NCBI GenBank assembly: GCA_020631815.1
Contig: JACKGW010000001.1
Span: forward strand, 186,001-250,000
Direction: 5' to 3'
DNA length: 64,000 nt
Source: Planctomycetota bacterium
GTDB lineage: Bacteria; Planctomycetota; PLA2; JAEUHO01
Shown: positions 45,243-54,254 of the stretch, one piece after another
Numbering within the stretch: position 1 is the stretch's first letter
Layout of the letters: the number at the start of each line of letters is the position of its first letter
Program-made: the position numbers and the translations under genes
Notes under the pieces: model-generated
Database searches by the model: none
The model's input: only the letters and a program-made list of their open reading frames with translations
What the model was told of the DNA's origin: nothing

Positions 45243-46523
45243 ATGGCCGCGAAGAAGAAGACCGCGAAGAAGAAGGCCGCGGCCAAGAAGGCCCCCGCGA
45301 AGAAGGCCCCGGCGAAGAAGGCGGCCAAGAAGACCGCTGCCAAGAAGGCCCCGGCCAAGAAGGCCGCCGCCCCGAAGAAGAAGGCCGCGAAGAAGGCCGC
45401 CAAGAAGACGCCGGCGACGCAGAAGAAGGCGCCCGCCAAGGCCGCGGCCCCCGCCGAGGCCCCGGAGGAGGTCGTCGAGACCCGGGCCGCTTCCGAGGCC
45501 GCGGCGGCCCCGAAGGCGCGCTCCGCGGCCCCGGCCACGCCCGCTGCGGCCCCGCCGCCCAAGAAGAAGGCCCCCGCCCCGGCCGCCGACGACGAGCCGA
45601 AGCCCGCTGCAGCGGAGGACGCCGAGGACGACGTCGAGGCCGAGCCCGAGCTGCCGCCGATCCCGAAGATGCCGGCGCGGCGCAGTGACGGACGCATCTC
45701 GCTGACCTTCTCGGCCTCAGGCGACCAGGCGTTCCTCGTCTACGCGCTGACGGCGGGCAAGGTCGACACGGAGGACCGCGAGTACCACGTCGAGCGCGTC
45801 GAGCTCCACGAGTCCGAGGCGGCCGCCGAGTCCGGCAAGCCGGACGTCGTCACGTTCTCCGCGGGTCACTACGGCGCCGTCCAGGACCGCTACCTCCTCC
45901 TCTCGTGCGGTGGCACGTACGGAGACAGCCGCGGCCCGGTGCTCGTCGCGCGCTCGCCCATCCGGGCCGGCGAGGTGCGGGGCCTGCGCGTCGCCGTTCC
46001 GTCGCTCGATCACCCGGCGGCGCTTGCCCTGCAGCTCTGGCTGCCTCAGCTCGAGCCCGAGCTCGTCCCGATGCCGGTGCCGCACATCTCGCTGATGGTG
46101 CGCGCCGATCGCGTTCGCGCCGGTGTGTTGGTCAACGAGGACCAAGTCGCCTACATCCAGCACAACCTCGTCCGCGTCGTGGACCTGGGGCATTGGTGGG
46201 GCGAGCGCACCGAGGGCCTGCCCATGCCGAACACGCTCATGGGCGTGCGACGCGACATCGACGCCGACCTGCGGGCGAAGATCGCGTTGGACCTCAAGCG
46301 CTCGATCGCCTACGCCTTGGGTCACCGCGAGGACGCGCTGGACTTTGCCATGGCGCATGCGGGCAAGCACGAGCGGTCCACCGTGGACTCGCTCGTGGGT
46401 CGCTACGTGAACGACCTCACGCTGGACGCCGGCGAGCGGGGCCGCCAAGCCCTGTCGATGCTGTTCCGCGAGGCCAACCGCCACAAGAAGCTCGAGACGG
46501 TTCCGCACCTGTTCTTCTCGTAG
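45243..46523 (+). CDS. mqnD: 1,4-dihydroxy-6-naphthoate synthase-like (MqnD) enzyme with histone-H1-like basic tail
   Basis: A 426-residue two-part protein. Residues 1-66 are almost only lysine, alanine and proline in KKAAAKKAPAKK-type repeats, as in histone H1-like bacterial proteins; 67-147 is an Ala/Pro/Glu linker. Residues 150-426 match MqnD of the futalosine menaquinone pathway: RISLTFSASGDQAFLVYAL, VTFSAGHYGAVQDRYLLLSCGG, HISLMVRADRVRAGVLVNE and VDLGHWWGERTEGLPMPNTLMGVRRDI. MqnD converts cyclic dehypoxanthinylfutalosine to dihydroxynaphthoate. GGGAGG lies 6 nt before the ATG. The basic tail is very unusual on a metabolic enzyme. No other mqn gene is in the window. Confidence 0.82.
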   Translation: MAAKKKTAKKKAAAKKAPAKKAPAKKAAKKTAAKKAPAKKAAAPKKKAAKKAAKKTPATQKKAPAKAAAPAEAPEEVVETRAASEAAAAPKARSAAPATPAAAPPPKKKAPAPAADDEPKPAAAEDAEDDVEAEPELPPIPKMPARRSDGRISLTFSASGDQAFLVYALTAGKVDTEDREYHVERVELHESEAAAESGKPDVVTFSAGHYGAVQDRYLLLSCGGTYGDSRGPVLVARSPIRAGEVRGLRVAVPSLDHPAALALQLWLPQLEPELVPMPVPHISLMVRADRVRAGVLVNEDQVAYIQHNLVRVVDLGHWWGERTEGLPMPNTLMGVRRDIDADLRAKIALDLKRSIAYALGHREDALDFAMAHAGKHERSTVDSLVGRYVNDLTLDAGERGRQALSMLFREANRHKKLETVPHLFFS

Positions 46524-46540
46524 GCGTGCGGCGTTCGCTT

Positions 46541-46601
46541 GGGATCAGACCCCGTGCCCGCGGCGTCGCCAGGGCGACACCGCATCACGGGATCAGACCC
46601 C
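46541..46601. repeat. Family A hairpin (copy A6)
   Basis: A single unit bounded by GGGATCAGACCCC at both ends (46541-46553 and 46589-46601), with inner arms around a CGGCGTCGCCAGGGCGAC core. It nearly matches the second half of copy A5. It fills the gap between the convergent MqnD and coiled-coil protein genes and could serve as a bidirectional terminator. Confidence 0.83.
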
Positions 46602-46629
46602 GCGCGGGCGCTTCCGTACGTGGTGCCGC

Positions 46630-47184
46630 CTACACCTCTTCGGGGCGCGTCTTGCGGCGGAACTTGGGCTCGGAGTCCTGCTCCGGGTCGTAGCGGAAGA
46701 CGTCGGCGTCTTCGACGATGCCCGTGCGGCGAACGGCCAACGACTTGAGCGCCGCGCGGATGCTGCCGTCGGTGGGGACCAGGGCGAGATCGTCGACCCA
46801 GTTGGGAAACTCCAGCCGCAGCGAGGCCGCGTCGAAGCCCTCACGCGGCAGCAGGTCCTGACGGTGCAGGAAGCGCACCAGCTGCAGCACCTTCTCGGTG
46901 TCGAACATGAGCGCGTCGATGTCCGCCGCGTCCGTACGCGCGCCCGTCTGCCACTGCAGATAGGCCTCCTCGAAGCGATCGGGCTTGGCCTGCTTCTGGG
47001 CCAGGGCGGCGGCCCGGTAGAGGTGGTACTCCACGAGCAGGGCGCGACGGACGTCGTCCTCCGCCCGCTGTCGCGTGCGCTGGGCCTCCAGGGCGCGGGC
47101 CTGGGCCTGCTCGCGGGCCTCGCGCTGGGCGCGGGCCATGGCCTCGATCTGTTCGAGCGTCGGACGGTCGGCGGTGAGATCCAT
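46630..47184 (-). CDS. Hypothetical coiled-coil protein
   Basis: A 184-residue soluble protein that I cannot assign. Residues about 8-60 are a heptad-rich charged helix with ARAQREAREQAQARALEAQR, followed by a globular part containing FEEAYLQWQTG and FDTEKVLQLVRFLHRQDLLPR. The C-terminus is acidic and basic mixed. There is no signal or membrane segment. The frame has normal codon bias and ends at a family A hairpin shared with mqnD, which supports it as real. The ATG at 47184 is the clearest start, though the ribosome binding site is weak. Confidence 0.6.
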   Translation of the reverse strand: MDLTADRPTLEQIEAMARAQREAREQAQARALEAQRTRQRAEDDVRRALLVEYHLYRAAALAQKQAKPDRFEEAYLQWQTGARTDAADIDALMFDTEKVLQLVRFLHRQDLLPREGFDAASLRLEFPNWVDDLALVPTDGSIRAALKSLAVRRTGIVEDADVFRYDPEQDSEPKFRRKTRPEEV

Positions 47185-47278
47185 CGCACGGCCTATCGAC
47201 CGTCCCTGCGAGACAGTGGAGGGCTTTCTCGCAGACAAGGGCCGTGACGCCTCGGCGAGAGGGGACGAGGCCCCTCGC

Positions 47279-48055
47279 GTGGACCCCGCCGACCTGTCTC
47301 GCCCTCTGTCTCGCCGGTCCGCGGGCTCTTGTCTCGCGCTGGGCCTCCTGGCCCTGCTGCCCGGGCTCTGTGCGTGTGGGGGAGCCGTGGCCACGCCGGG
47401 GCCGGAGAGTGCCGGGGGCCTCGTTCTCGGGCCCGTCCCGCCGGTCTCCCCGGGGCCCCGCCCCTGTGTCCGGGCCCTCCCGTGGACGTTCGCCGGCGAG
47501 ACCGCAGCTCGGCTCCTGGGCTGGCGCGCCGACTGCGCATGCGTGGGCCTGGAGGGGCTACCCGAGCGCCTGGTGCCCGGCGCCTGCGGGACGCTCACCT
47601 TGCGCGTGAGGCCCCGCCGCCTGCCGGGTCGCGACGCGGTCGACGTGCGCATCTACCTGAGGGCGCTCGGCGCGCGCCCGACGGCGGGTGCTGGCGTTGC
47701 CTCGCTTCGTGTCGAGCGGCTGGGGCCGCCCGGGCCCCTGTTCGTCCCGTCGCGCGTCCACGCCGGCACGGTGCCGCCGGGCTCCCACGTCGACGTGGAG
47801 CTGGACCTCCACTGGGATTCCGCCGCCCTCGTGCCACGCCCGTCGGACCTGCGACTCCTCGCGAGGGGTGCCCCGGTCCTCGACGCGCAAGCGCATTGGG
47901 CGCGCTGGGATGCCGACGCAGGCCGCGCCACGCTGCAGCTGCAGCTTGGAGCCGGCGGCGTCCTCCCGGTCGACGTGCAGCTGGGCCCGGCTCGCGCCGA
48001 GATCCGCTGGGCGCAGGCCGTGGATCCAATCGACTCCGGACCGAGTCCCCGCTAG
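47279..48055 (+). CDS. Hypothetical lipoprotein
   Basis: A 258-residue protein with a hydrophobic signal and a probable lipidation cysteine in LPGLCACG. The mature part is beta-rich and contains GTLTLRVRPRRLPGRDAVDVRIYLRALG and VPPGSHVDVELDLHWDSAAL, the look of an immunoglobulin-like or DUF1573-type domain. No family is certain. The GTG at 47279 is chosen because it lies shortly before the signal segment and after GAGG; earlier GTG codons would add a charged extension. It is divergent from the coiled-coil protein gene. Confidence 0.6.
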   Translation: MDPADLSRPLSRRSAGSCLALGLLALLPGLCACGGAVATPGPESAGGLVLGPVPPVSPGPRPCVRALPWTFAGETAARLLGWRADCACVGLEGLPERLVPGACGTLTLRVRPRRLPGRDAVDVRIYLRALGARPTAGAGVASLRVERLGPPGPLFVPSRVHAGTVPPGSHVDVELDLHWDSAALVPRPSDLRLLARGAPVLDAQAHWARWDADAGRATLQLQLGAGGVLPVDVQLGPARAEIRWAQAVDPIDSGPSPR

Positions 48056-48113
48056 CAGCGCATGTAGCGAGGCGACTCGTTCAGCCCCGATGACCTTGCG
48101 GCACGAACCGGCC

Positions 48114-48207
48114 TGTCAGGGCGACGGTAGCGGGCCACCATCGGCGACGACTCGTGGTCTGTTCACTCGAGGAGCCGATGGTGGCGCGGGACCGAGCATC
48201 TGACGGG
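48114..48207. repeat. Family B repeat (copy B1)
   Basis: The element begins GTCAGGGCGACGGTAGCGGG and ends GGGACCGAGCATCTGACGGG. Its middle is a hairpin with arms CCACCATCGGC and GCCGATGGTGG around a loop containing ACTCGTGGTCTGTTCACTCG. It lies in the 190-base gap between the lipoprotein gene and the convergent glycine acetyltransferase gene. Confidence 0.85.
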
Positions 48208-48245
48208 CAGTACCTTCCCACGCCAGCAGACGCGCGCACCCAGCG

Positions 48246-49448
<1,203 letters not shown>

Positions 49449-49562
49449 GGGTCCTCCTCCAGGCCGGGCGCGTCTGCCCCCGACGAGCGCGCCACGGTAC
49501 CCGTGGGCCTTCTTCTCGGCCACGCCGGGCTGCCAGGGATGCGTGCACCCCCTCGCGTGCCT

Positions 49563-49740
49563 GGGTGCGGCTCGTCAGATGCTCGGTCCCGCACCCGCAT
49601 CCGCTCCTCGAGTGCAGGTGCACCTGCCGACTCTTTCCGCGCTCACGCGCGGACTAGGCGCTCGGGCCGTGGCCCTCGCGGCAGAGGGGCTATTCCGTAC
49701 CCCCTCTGCACTCCTCACGGCCCGTGACGACCCGATGCGC
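49563..49740. repeat. Family B repeat split by a family D element (copy B4)
   Basis: The 426-base divergent spacer between kbl and a HEAT-repeat gene contains a family B element in reverse orientation. Its right end CAGATGCTCGGTCCC starts at about 49577 and its left end GACGACCCGATGCG finishes at 49740. The middle, where other copies have ACTCGTGGTCTGTTCACTC, is replaced by a family D element. Outside it only the start of the HEAT-repeat gene is recognisable. Confidence 0.78.
49633..49720. repeat. Family D element D2, nested inside family B
   Basis: An 88-base element with two hairpins: CCGCGC / GCGCGG near its left end, and GCAGAGGGG / CCCCTCTGC around CTATTCCGTAC near its right end, finishing TCCTCACGG. 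It is almost identical over its right half to the copy at 56649-56735. Confidence 0.8.
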
Positions 49741-49874
49741 GGCGGACGCAAGCCGATCCGAACAGTGTTCGGGCCCAGTTGCTCGCGCAGCTCCAGCCGC
49801 TGGTGAGGGGGTACGGCGCGGGGCCGCCGCACAGCGCCCCGTGTTCCCCAGGCTCCGGGTACCTTCCGCAGGTG

Positions 49875-51305
49875 ATGGTCCGTCTTCGTCTTCTCGTGTT
49901 CTTCCTCGCTCTCGTGCCCGTGGTGGTGCTTCCGCCCGGGGCACGCGCCGACGACTGGGAGGACGCGAAGCGGGAGTTCCGTGCCGCCCAGAAGAACAGC
50001 GACACGGCTGTGCGCTCCGACGCGTACGTCCTGTTGGCAGGGTGGGACACGCCCGAGGCGATCGACGAAATGCTGTCGGCGCTGGGTCGCGAGAAGCACC
50101 CCGCCGTGATGCGTGCAGCACTTCGCGCGCTGGGCAGCGCCCGGTCCAAGGAGGCACTCGCGTCGTTCGCGGATGCCCTGGCCAAGCGCAAGGGCGAGGA
50201 GCGCCTGTTCCTGTTGATGGCGCTGGGCGACCAGCCTTCCTCGGCCTCCAGCGACGAGCTGCTGCTGGGTGAGCTCGCCGGCAAGGACGGCGCATCCGCT
50301 GCGTTGGCGGCCCGTGCCCTGGGGAGTCGGCGGGCGATGGGGGCTCGCGACGCGCTCCTCGCCGCCCTGCAGCACGACGACAACCGCGTGCGAAGCGCCG
50401 CCGCGTGGGCGCTGCAGGGCTTGGCCACGCCGCCGCACGAGGCGCCCCCGCCGGGGCAGCCCGACCCCGGGCCCCCGCCCGTGCCCGAGGAGATGCGGGA
50501 GACGACGGTGACCACCGCGCTGGTGGACGCACTGTTCGCCAAGGACGCCGGGGTGGAGCGGATGCCGCTGCTCGCCGCACTGAAGCAGATCACGGGGCAG
50601 GAGTACTTGCTCGACGAGAAGGCATGGCGGGCGCTGCTCGCCGGCACCGACGTCGCGTCGATTCGCCCGCGCCCCGTCACGGTGCCGTACTTCCTGGGGA
50701 TCCCGATCTACGGTCAGCGCATCGCGCTCGTCATCGACAAGAGCACGCGCTATCACGACATCCATCCGTTCAGCGATGAGCGCTTGCGCGAGATCTGCGA
50801 GGTGCCGGGCGCTCGCGCCATCGCGCACTTCAAGCTGTTGCGCGTCGAAGATCTCGTCGGGGCCCACGCCATGCGCCTGCTCGAGGACCTGCCCTCCAGC
50901 GCCGAGGTCGAGGTCCTCTTCTTCAACAAGGCGGTGAACCCGGTCTTCGGCCGGCTGACCCGTGCTGGCGGCGGCGCGCGCAAGAAGCTGACGGAGGCTC
51001 TCGAGGAGCTCAAGGTCGACGACGGGATCGCGGCCTACGACGCGCTGAACGAGGCCCTCGACCTGGGCGGCAAGTCGTTCGCGCAGCGGTGGAAGAAGGG
51101 CGTCGACGAGATCGTGTACGTCACGGTCAACATCCCCACGAAGGGGGAGATCACCGACTCGGCCGAGGTGGCCTCGGCCATCTCCCTGCGGGCCCGGATG
51201 GCAGGCGTCCGGGTGCATACGGCCGGGATCCTCACGCATTCGTACGAGCTGTGCCGGACGCTGGCCACGGAGACGGGCGGCATCTACCGGGACCTGACCA
51301 AGTAG
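49875..51305 (+). CDS. Exported HEAT-repeat protein with von Willebrand A-like domain
   Basis: A 476-residue exported protein: signal peptide about 1-26, then HEAT-like repeats (about 40-190) with PAVMRAALRALGSARSKEALASFADALA and DDNRVRSAAAWALQGLA, a proline-rich linker, and a C-terminal vWA-like fold (about 275-476). That fold opens with QRIALVIDKSTRY, with aspartate and serine where a metal-ion-dependent adhesion site would be, and has VDEIVYVTVNIPTKGE as a later strand. It resembles planctomycete HEAT/vWA proteins. The next gene is also HEAT-like, so the two may act together. The ATG at 49875 directly follows GTG at 49872. Confidence 0.75.
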   Translation: MVRLRLLVFFLALVPVVVLPPGARADDWEDAKREFRAAQKNSDTAVRSDAYVLLAGWDTPEAIDEMLSALGREKHPAVMRAALRALGSARSKEALASFADALAKRKGEERLFLLMALGDQPSSASSDELLLGELAGKDGASAALAARALGSRRAMGARDALLAALQHDDNRVRSAAAWALQGLATPPHEAPPPGQPDPGPPPVPEEMRETTVTTALVDALFAKDAGVERMPLLAALKQITGQEYLLDEKAWRALLAGTDVASIRPRPVTVPYFLGIPIYGQRIALVIDKSTRYHDIHPFSDERLREICEVPGARAIAHFKLLRVEDLVGAHAMRLLEDLPSSAEVEVLFFNKAVNPVFGRLTRAGGGARKKLTEALEELKVDDGIAAYDALNEALDLGGKSFAQRWKKGVDEIVYVTVNIPTKGEITDSAEVASAISLRARMAGVRVHTAGILTHSYELCRTLATETGGIYRDLTK

Positions 51306-51384
51306 GGCAGGGGCCCCCGCGGGGTCCCGGGACGGCGGCCGGACGGGCGCACACCGCCGGACGGCGCTGGGCTATCCTGGGCCC

Positions 51385-52323
51385 ATGCGTCCGCCCCGCC
51401 GCTCCCGCTTGCGTCGCACCCTTCCCTGGCTCACGGCGCTCCTGTTGGCCGCTCCGTTCCCCGTATCGGCCGATGACGTCGAGCCGCCGCTGCCCCCGCT
51501 CGCCGGGGCGGAGGAGGTGGGCGAGGCCATGGCCCGCTTCGAAGAGGACTTCAAGGCCAGGGGTCTCAAGGGCGACGACAAGCTCATGCAGAAGGACCAT
51601 GCGGTCCTCTTCCTGTCCGGCGTCCCGCACCCCAAGGTCATCGATCGCCTCTACGACCTCGCGCGCCGTGACCGCGCCTCCGAGGTGCGTCGCATGGGGC
51701 TGACTGCGCTGGGCAAGCAGTCGACGCTCGCGGCCTACGCCGGGCCGAAGGTGGTCCAGCTCCTGGAGGACAAGAAGCTCGCCAAGGACGACGACCATGT
51801 GCTGGCGTGCTTGAAGGCCCTCGGGCGTCTGGGCTACCACCCGCCCGTGGAGACACTCGAGGCCACGCTCCGCCACAAGGACTACGCCGTGCGCAAGCAG
51901 ACGCTCGCCCTGATCGGCGAGCTCAAGGACGTGCGCCACCTCGAGGCGCTCCTGCGCGAGCTCGGCACGCTGGACGCCCAGGAGAAGGGCGAGTCGTGGG
52001 ACGGCGCCGAGGCCAAGGTGGACACGGGCTCGGCCGGTGACGCCGACCAGAAGGCCGCCGAGGCCCGGGCCAAGGCCGAGGCCGCGCGCAACAAGGGCGC
52101 CGCGGGCGGCAAGGGCAAGGGCGGCGGCAGCACCCGCGACATGAAGGACCAGCTGCTGGCCTCGCTCGAGGGCATGACCGGCCAGGACTTCGTGGACCAG
52201 AAGGACGCGGGCACTTGGCTGGAGAAGAACCCGCAGTGGCGGCCGCAGGCCGAAGCCGAGCTCGAGAAGACGCTCGAGCGCGAAGCGCACCTCGAGAAGG
52301 AGCTTGCGAAGGCCGCGAAGTAG
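51385..52323 (+). CDS. Exported HEAT-repeat protein
   Basis: A 312-residue protein with a signal peptide (about 1-29, ending VSADD). Residues 70-200 are HEAT-like helical pairs, including HPKVIDRLYDLARRDRASEVRRMGLTALG and LRHKDYAVRKQTLALIGELKDVRHLEALL. A glycine/lysine-rich linker (about 235-252) leads to a charged C-terminal helix. It lies 79 bases after the HEAT/vWA-like gene on the same strand and is likely co-transcribed. The function is unknown; such proteins often act as scaffolds. Confidence 0.78.
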   Translation: MRPPRRSRLRRTLPWLTALLLAAPFPVSADDVEPPLPPLAGAEEVGEAMARFEEDFKARGLKGDDKLMQKDHAVLFLSGVPHPKVIDRLYDLARRDRASEVRRMGLTALGKQSTLAAYAGPKVVQLLEDKKLAKDDDHVLACLKALGRLGYHPPVETLEATLRHKDYAVRKQTLALIGELKDVRHLEALLRELGTLDAQEKGESWDGAEAKVDTGSAGDADQKAAEARAKAEAARNKGAAGGKGKGGGSTRDMKDQLLASLEGMTGQDFVDQKDAGTWLEKNPQWRPQAEAELEKTLEREAHLEKELAKAAK

Positions 52324-52344
52324 CGCGGCTCGCGACGGGGCGGC

Positions 52345-52584
52345 TCAGTCCTCGGCGCCGTCCTCGCCGATGGCTTCCACGGGGCAGCCTTCCATGGCTT
52401 CCAGGCACAGCTCACGGTCGGCCGGCGTCTCCGGCTGGCGGTAGACGAACGAGTAGCCCCGGTCGTCGTTGCGGCGGAAGAAGTCGGGCGCCGTCTCGCG
52501 GCAGGCATCGCAGTCGATGCACTGGTCGTCCACGTAGAACGGGCCGGGCACGTTCTCGGTGAGCTTGGCGTCCTTGTCGGCCAT
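52345..52584 (-). CDS. Small 4Fe-4S ferredoxin
   Basis: A 79-residue single-cluster ferredoxin. The ligands are C22, C25 and C28 (CIDCDAC) and C67 in GCPVEAIG; C60 is extra. This is the C-x2-C-x2-C...C-P pattern of small [4Fe-4S] electron carriers, which pass electrons between cytosolic enzymes. The C-terminus is acidic. It is convergent with the HEAT-repeat gene, 21 bases away, and has no redox partner adjacent. Confidence 0.9.
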   Translation of the reverse strand: MADKDAKLTENVPGPFYVDDQCIDCDACRETAPDFFRRNDDRGYSFVYRQPETPADRELCLEAMEGCPVEAIGEDGAED

Positions 52585-52795
52585 GGCGTGTCGTCCTCCG
52601 CGGGCGGCGGGTCACCGTACCCCGGCGGCCGGTCCTCTCCAGCCCGGGCCCAGCCGCTGTCCGGCGGGCCACGAACCTCGGCCTTGGTGGCCCAACGCGT
52701 CCTTCGACGTCGATGCGGTCATCCTTCGGCCGCCTCGAGACGTGCGCGACCGCCGGGGGGACGTGCGGCCCAGCCGCAGGTTCCTCCTGGGCGGG

Positions 52796-52900
52796 TCGGG
52801 TCGTCAGGGCGAAGGCAGCGCGCCACCATCGGCGACGACTCGTGGTCTGTTCACTCGAGGAGCCGATGGTGGTGTGCGGCCGAGCATCTGGCGAGCCGCA
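52796..52900. repeat. Family B repeat (copy B2)
   Basis: The 339-base spacer between the ferredoxin gene and the end of the carbamoyltransferase gene contains a nearly intact family B copy, from CGGGTCGTCAGGGCGAAGG to CCGAGCATCTGGCGAGCCG. Its central hairpin CCACCATCGGC / GCCGATGGTGG and the ACTCGTGGTCTGTTCACTCG loop match copy B1. The rest (52585-52795) holds the ferredoxin promoter region and no gene that I can support. Confidence 0.85.
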
Positions 52901-52923
52901 CCTACGCACCCCGGCGCACGCCC

Positions 52924-53946
52924 CTACCTGCCCAGGACCTCGCAGAACAAGGCGCGCTGGATGTGGAGGCGGTTGGCCGCCTGTTCCAGGATGAGGCTGC
53001 CCGGGGCGTCCACGACGGCGTCGTCGGCCTCCACGTTGCGGCGGATGGGCATGGCGTGCATGAACCGCGCGTCCTGTGTGCGGGCCATGGCCGTGGCATC
53101 GACGCGCCAGTCCACGTGACGCTGGCGGAGTGCCGCCTCCGCCTCGGGATCGTGGTTGTGGTGGATGCTGCCCCACGGGGCCGCGTAGACGATCTCGGCG
53201 TCGGCCAGGCCGTCGCGCATGTCGTGGACGAAGCGCAAGCTGCCCCCGCTCTCGCGGGCACCGTGCTCGAGGTTGGCGCGCACGCCCGGGTCGAGCGGGA
53301 AGCCCTCCGGATGGGCGACCGTGAGGTCCATGCCGAGCTTCGTGGCCATGGTCGCCACGCCCTGCGGGACGGCCAGCGATCGGGCCTTGGGATGCCACGC
53401 CCAGGTCAGCGTGATCTTGCGGCCGCGGACGTCGCCCAACGCCTCGACGAGCGTCATGGCATCGCCCCAGGCCTGGCACGGGTGGTCCAGCACGCTCTCC
53501 ATGTTGAAGATCGGGACCTGCGCGTGCTTCTGGAACGACACGATCACCATGTCGCGCCGCTCTTGCGCCCAGTCCCGGCGGCGGGCCAAGGAGCGGATCG
53601 CCAGCACGTCGGCGTGTTCCGAGAGCACGGCTGCGGCGTCGCGCACGTGTTCGTCCGCAGGTCCGTCCATCGGTACGCCCTCGCGGAACTCCAGCGGCCA
53701 CAGGTCGCGACCGGCCGCCATGTCCACGACGGCTCCGCCCAGGGTGGAGAACGCGATGTGGAAGGACGTCCGCGTGCGCAGCGAGGGGTCGAAGAACACC
53801 ATGGCCAGCGCACGACCCTGCAGGCGCGGCTCGGGCGGCGCGGCCTTCATGGCGCGGGCCCGCTCCACGACGTGCAGCAGCTCCTCGGCACGGAAGGTGT
53901 CCAGCGTGACCACGTCACGCCCGCGAATCGAGACGGCAGCACTCAT
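52924..53946 (-). CDS. argF': N-acetylornithine (or N-succinylornithine) carbamoyltransferase family enzyme
   Basis: A 340-residue aspartate/ornithine carbamoyltransferase homologue. The carbamoyl-phosphate motif is S55-L-R-T-R59 in FFDPSLRTRTSF, and HPCQ is at 155-158. DLWPLEFREGVPMDGPADEHV and MHAMPIRRNVEADDAVVDAP match the acetylornithine carbamoyltransferase branch (Xanthomonas ArgF') rather than standard ArgF: the usual HCLP is HAMP. The reaction is citrulline formation on an N-acylated ornithine, in arginine synthesis. Length fits (about 339). The sequence alone does not settle acetyl versus succinyl specificity. No other arg gene is nearby. Confidence 0.88.
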   Translation of the reverse strand: MSAAVSIRGRDVVTLDTFRAEELLHVVERARAMKAAPPEPRLQGRALAMVFFDPSLRTRTSFHIAFSTLGGAVVDMAAGRDLWPLEFREGVPMDGPADEHVRDAAAVLSEHADVLAIRSLARRRDWAQERRDMVIVSFQKHAQVPIFNMESVLDHPCQAWGDAMTLVEALGDVRGRKITLTWAWHPKARSLAVPQGVATMATKLGMDLTVAHPEGFPLDPGVRANLEHGARESGGSLRFVHDMRDGLADAEIVYAAPWGSIHHNHDPEAEAALRQRHVDWRVDATAMARTQDARFMHAMPIRRNVEADDAVVDAPGSLILEQAANRLHIQRALFCEVLGR

Positions 53947-54254
53947 GCCTGCGGAGGCTACCCGCGAGGGGCCGTGCCGCGACGCGCCGAACCGGCGTGC
54001 TCCGGCTCGGTCGGATTGCGCGCGACCCCCCCGCCCATGCATGATGGAGGGGTCGTGCGACGCGGGCTTCGCCGGGCCCGCCCGTGCGGTCGGGTTCGTT
54101 TGCGTCTGCGCCCACTGGGTCGCGGCGTCTTCGGTCACCCCGCCGTCCGGGCCCCGCGAGCTTTTCGTGGGGCCTGGGGAGGGCGAGCGACCGGGGCATC
54201 GCCATCCCGGTTTCCGCGCCGACGTGCGCTCCCGGCTCGCGGACGGGAGGGCGC
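53947..54254. other. Divergent spacer between the carbamoyltransferase and NfeD-like genes
   Basis: A 308-base spacer that holds the promoters of the carbamoyltransferase gene (minus) and of the NfeD-like/flotillin pair (plus). I see none of repeat families A-D and no RNA gene. GGGAGG at 54245-54250 is the ribosome binding site of the NfeD-like gene. Confidence 0.4.

Noticed and set aside
45246..45470. AAG-rich tract considered as a microsatellite or assembly error
   Set aside because: The tract is in frame, codes for a Lys/Ala/Pro tail with varied codons and continues into a good enzyme domain. A real H1-like tail is more likely, though a mapping check is suggested among the findings.
53947..54254. 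Upstream extension of the carbamoyltransferase by 64 codons
   Set aside because: The extension has no conserved sequence, whereas starting at MSAAVSIRG gives the family length of about 340 residues.
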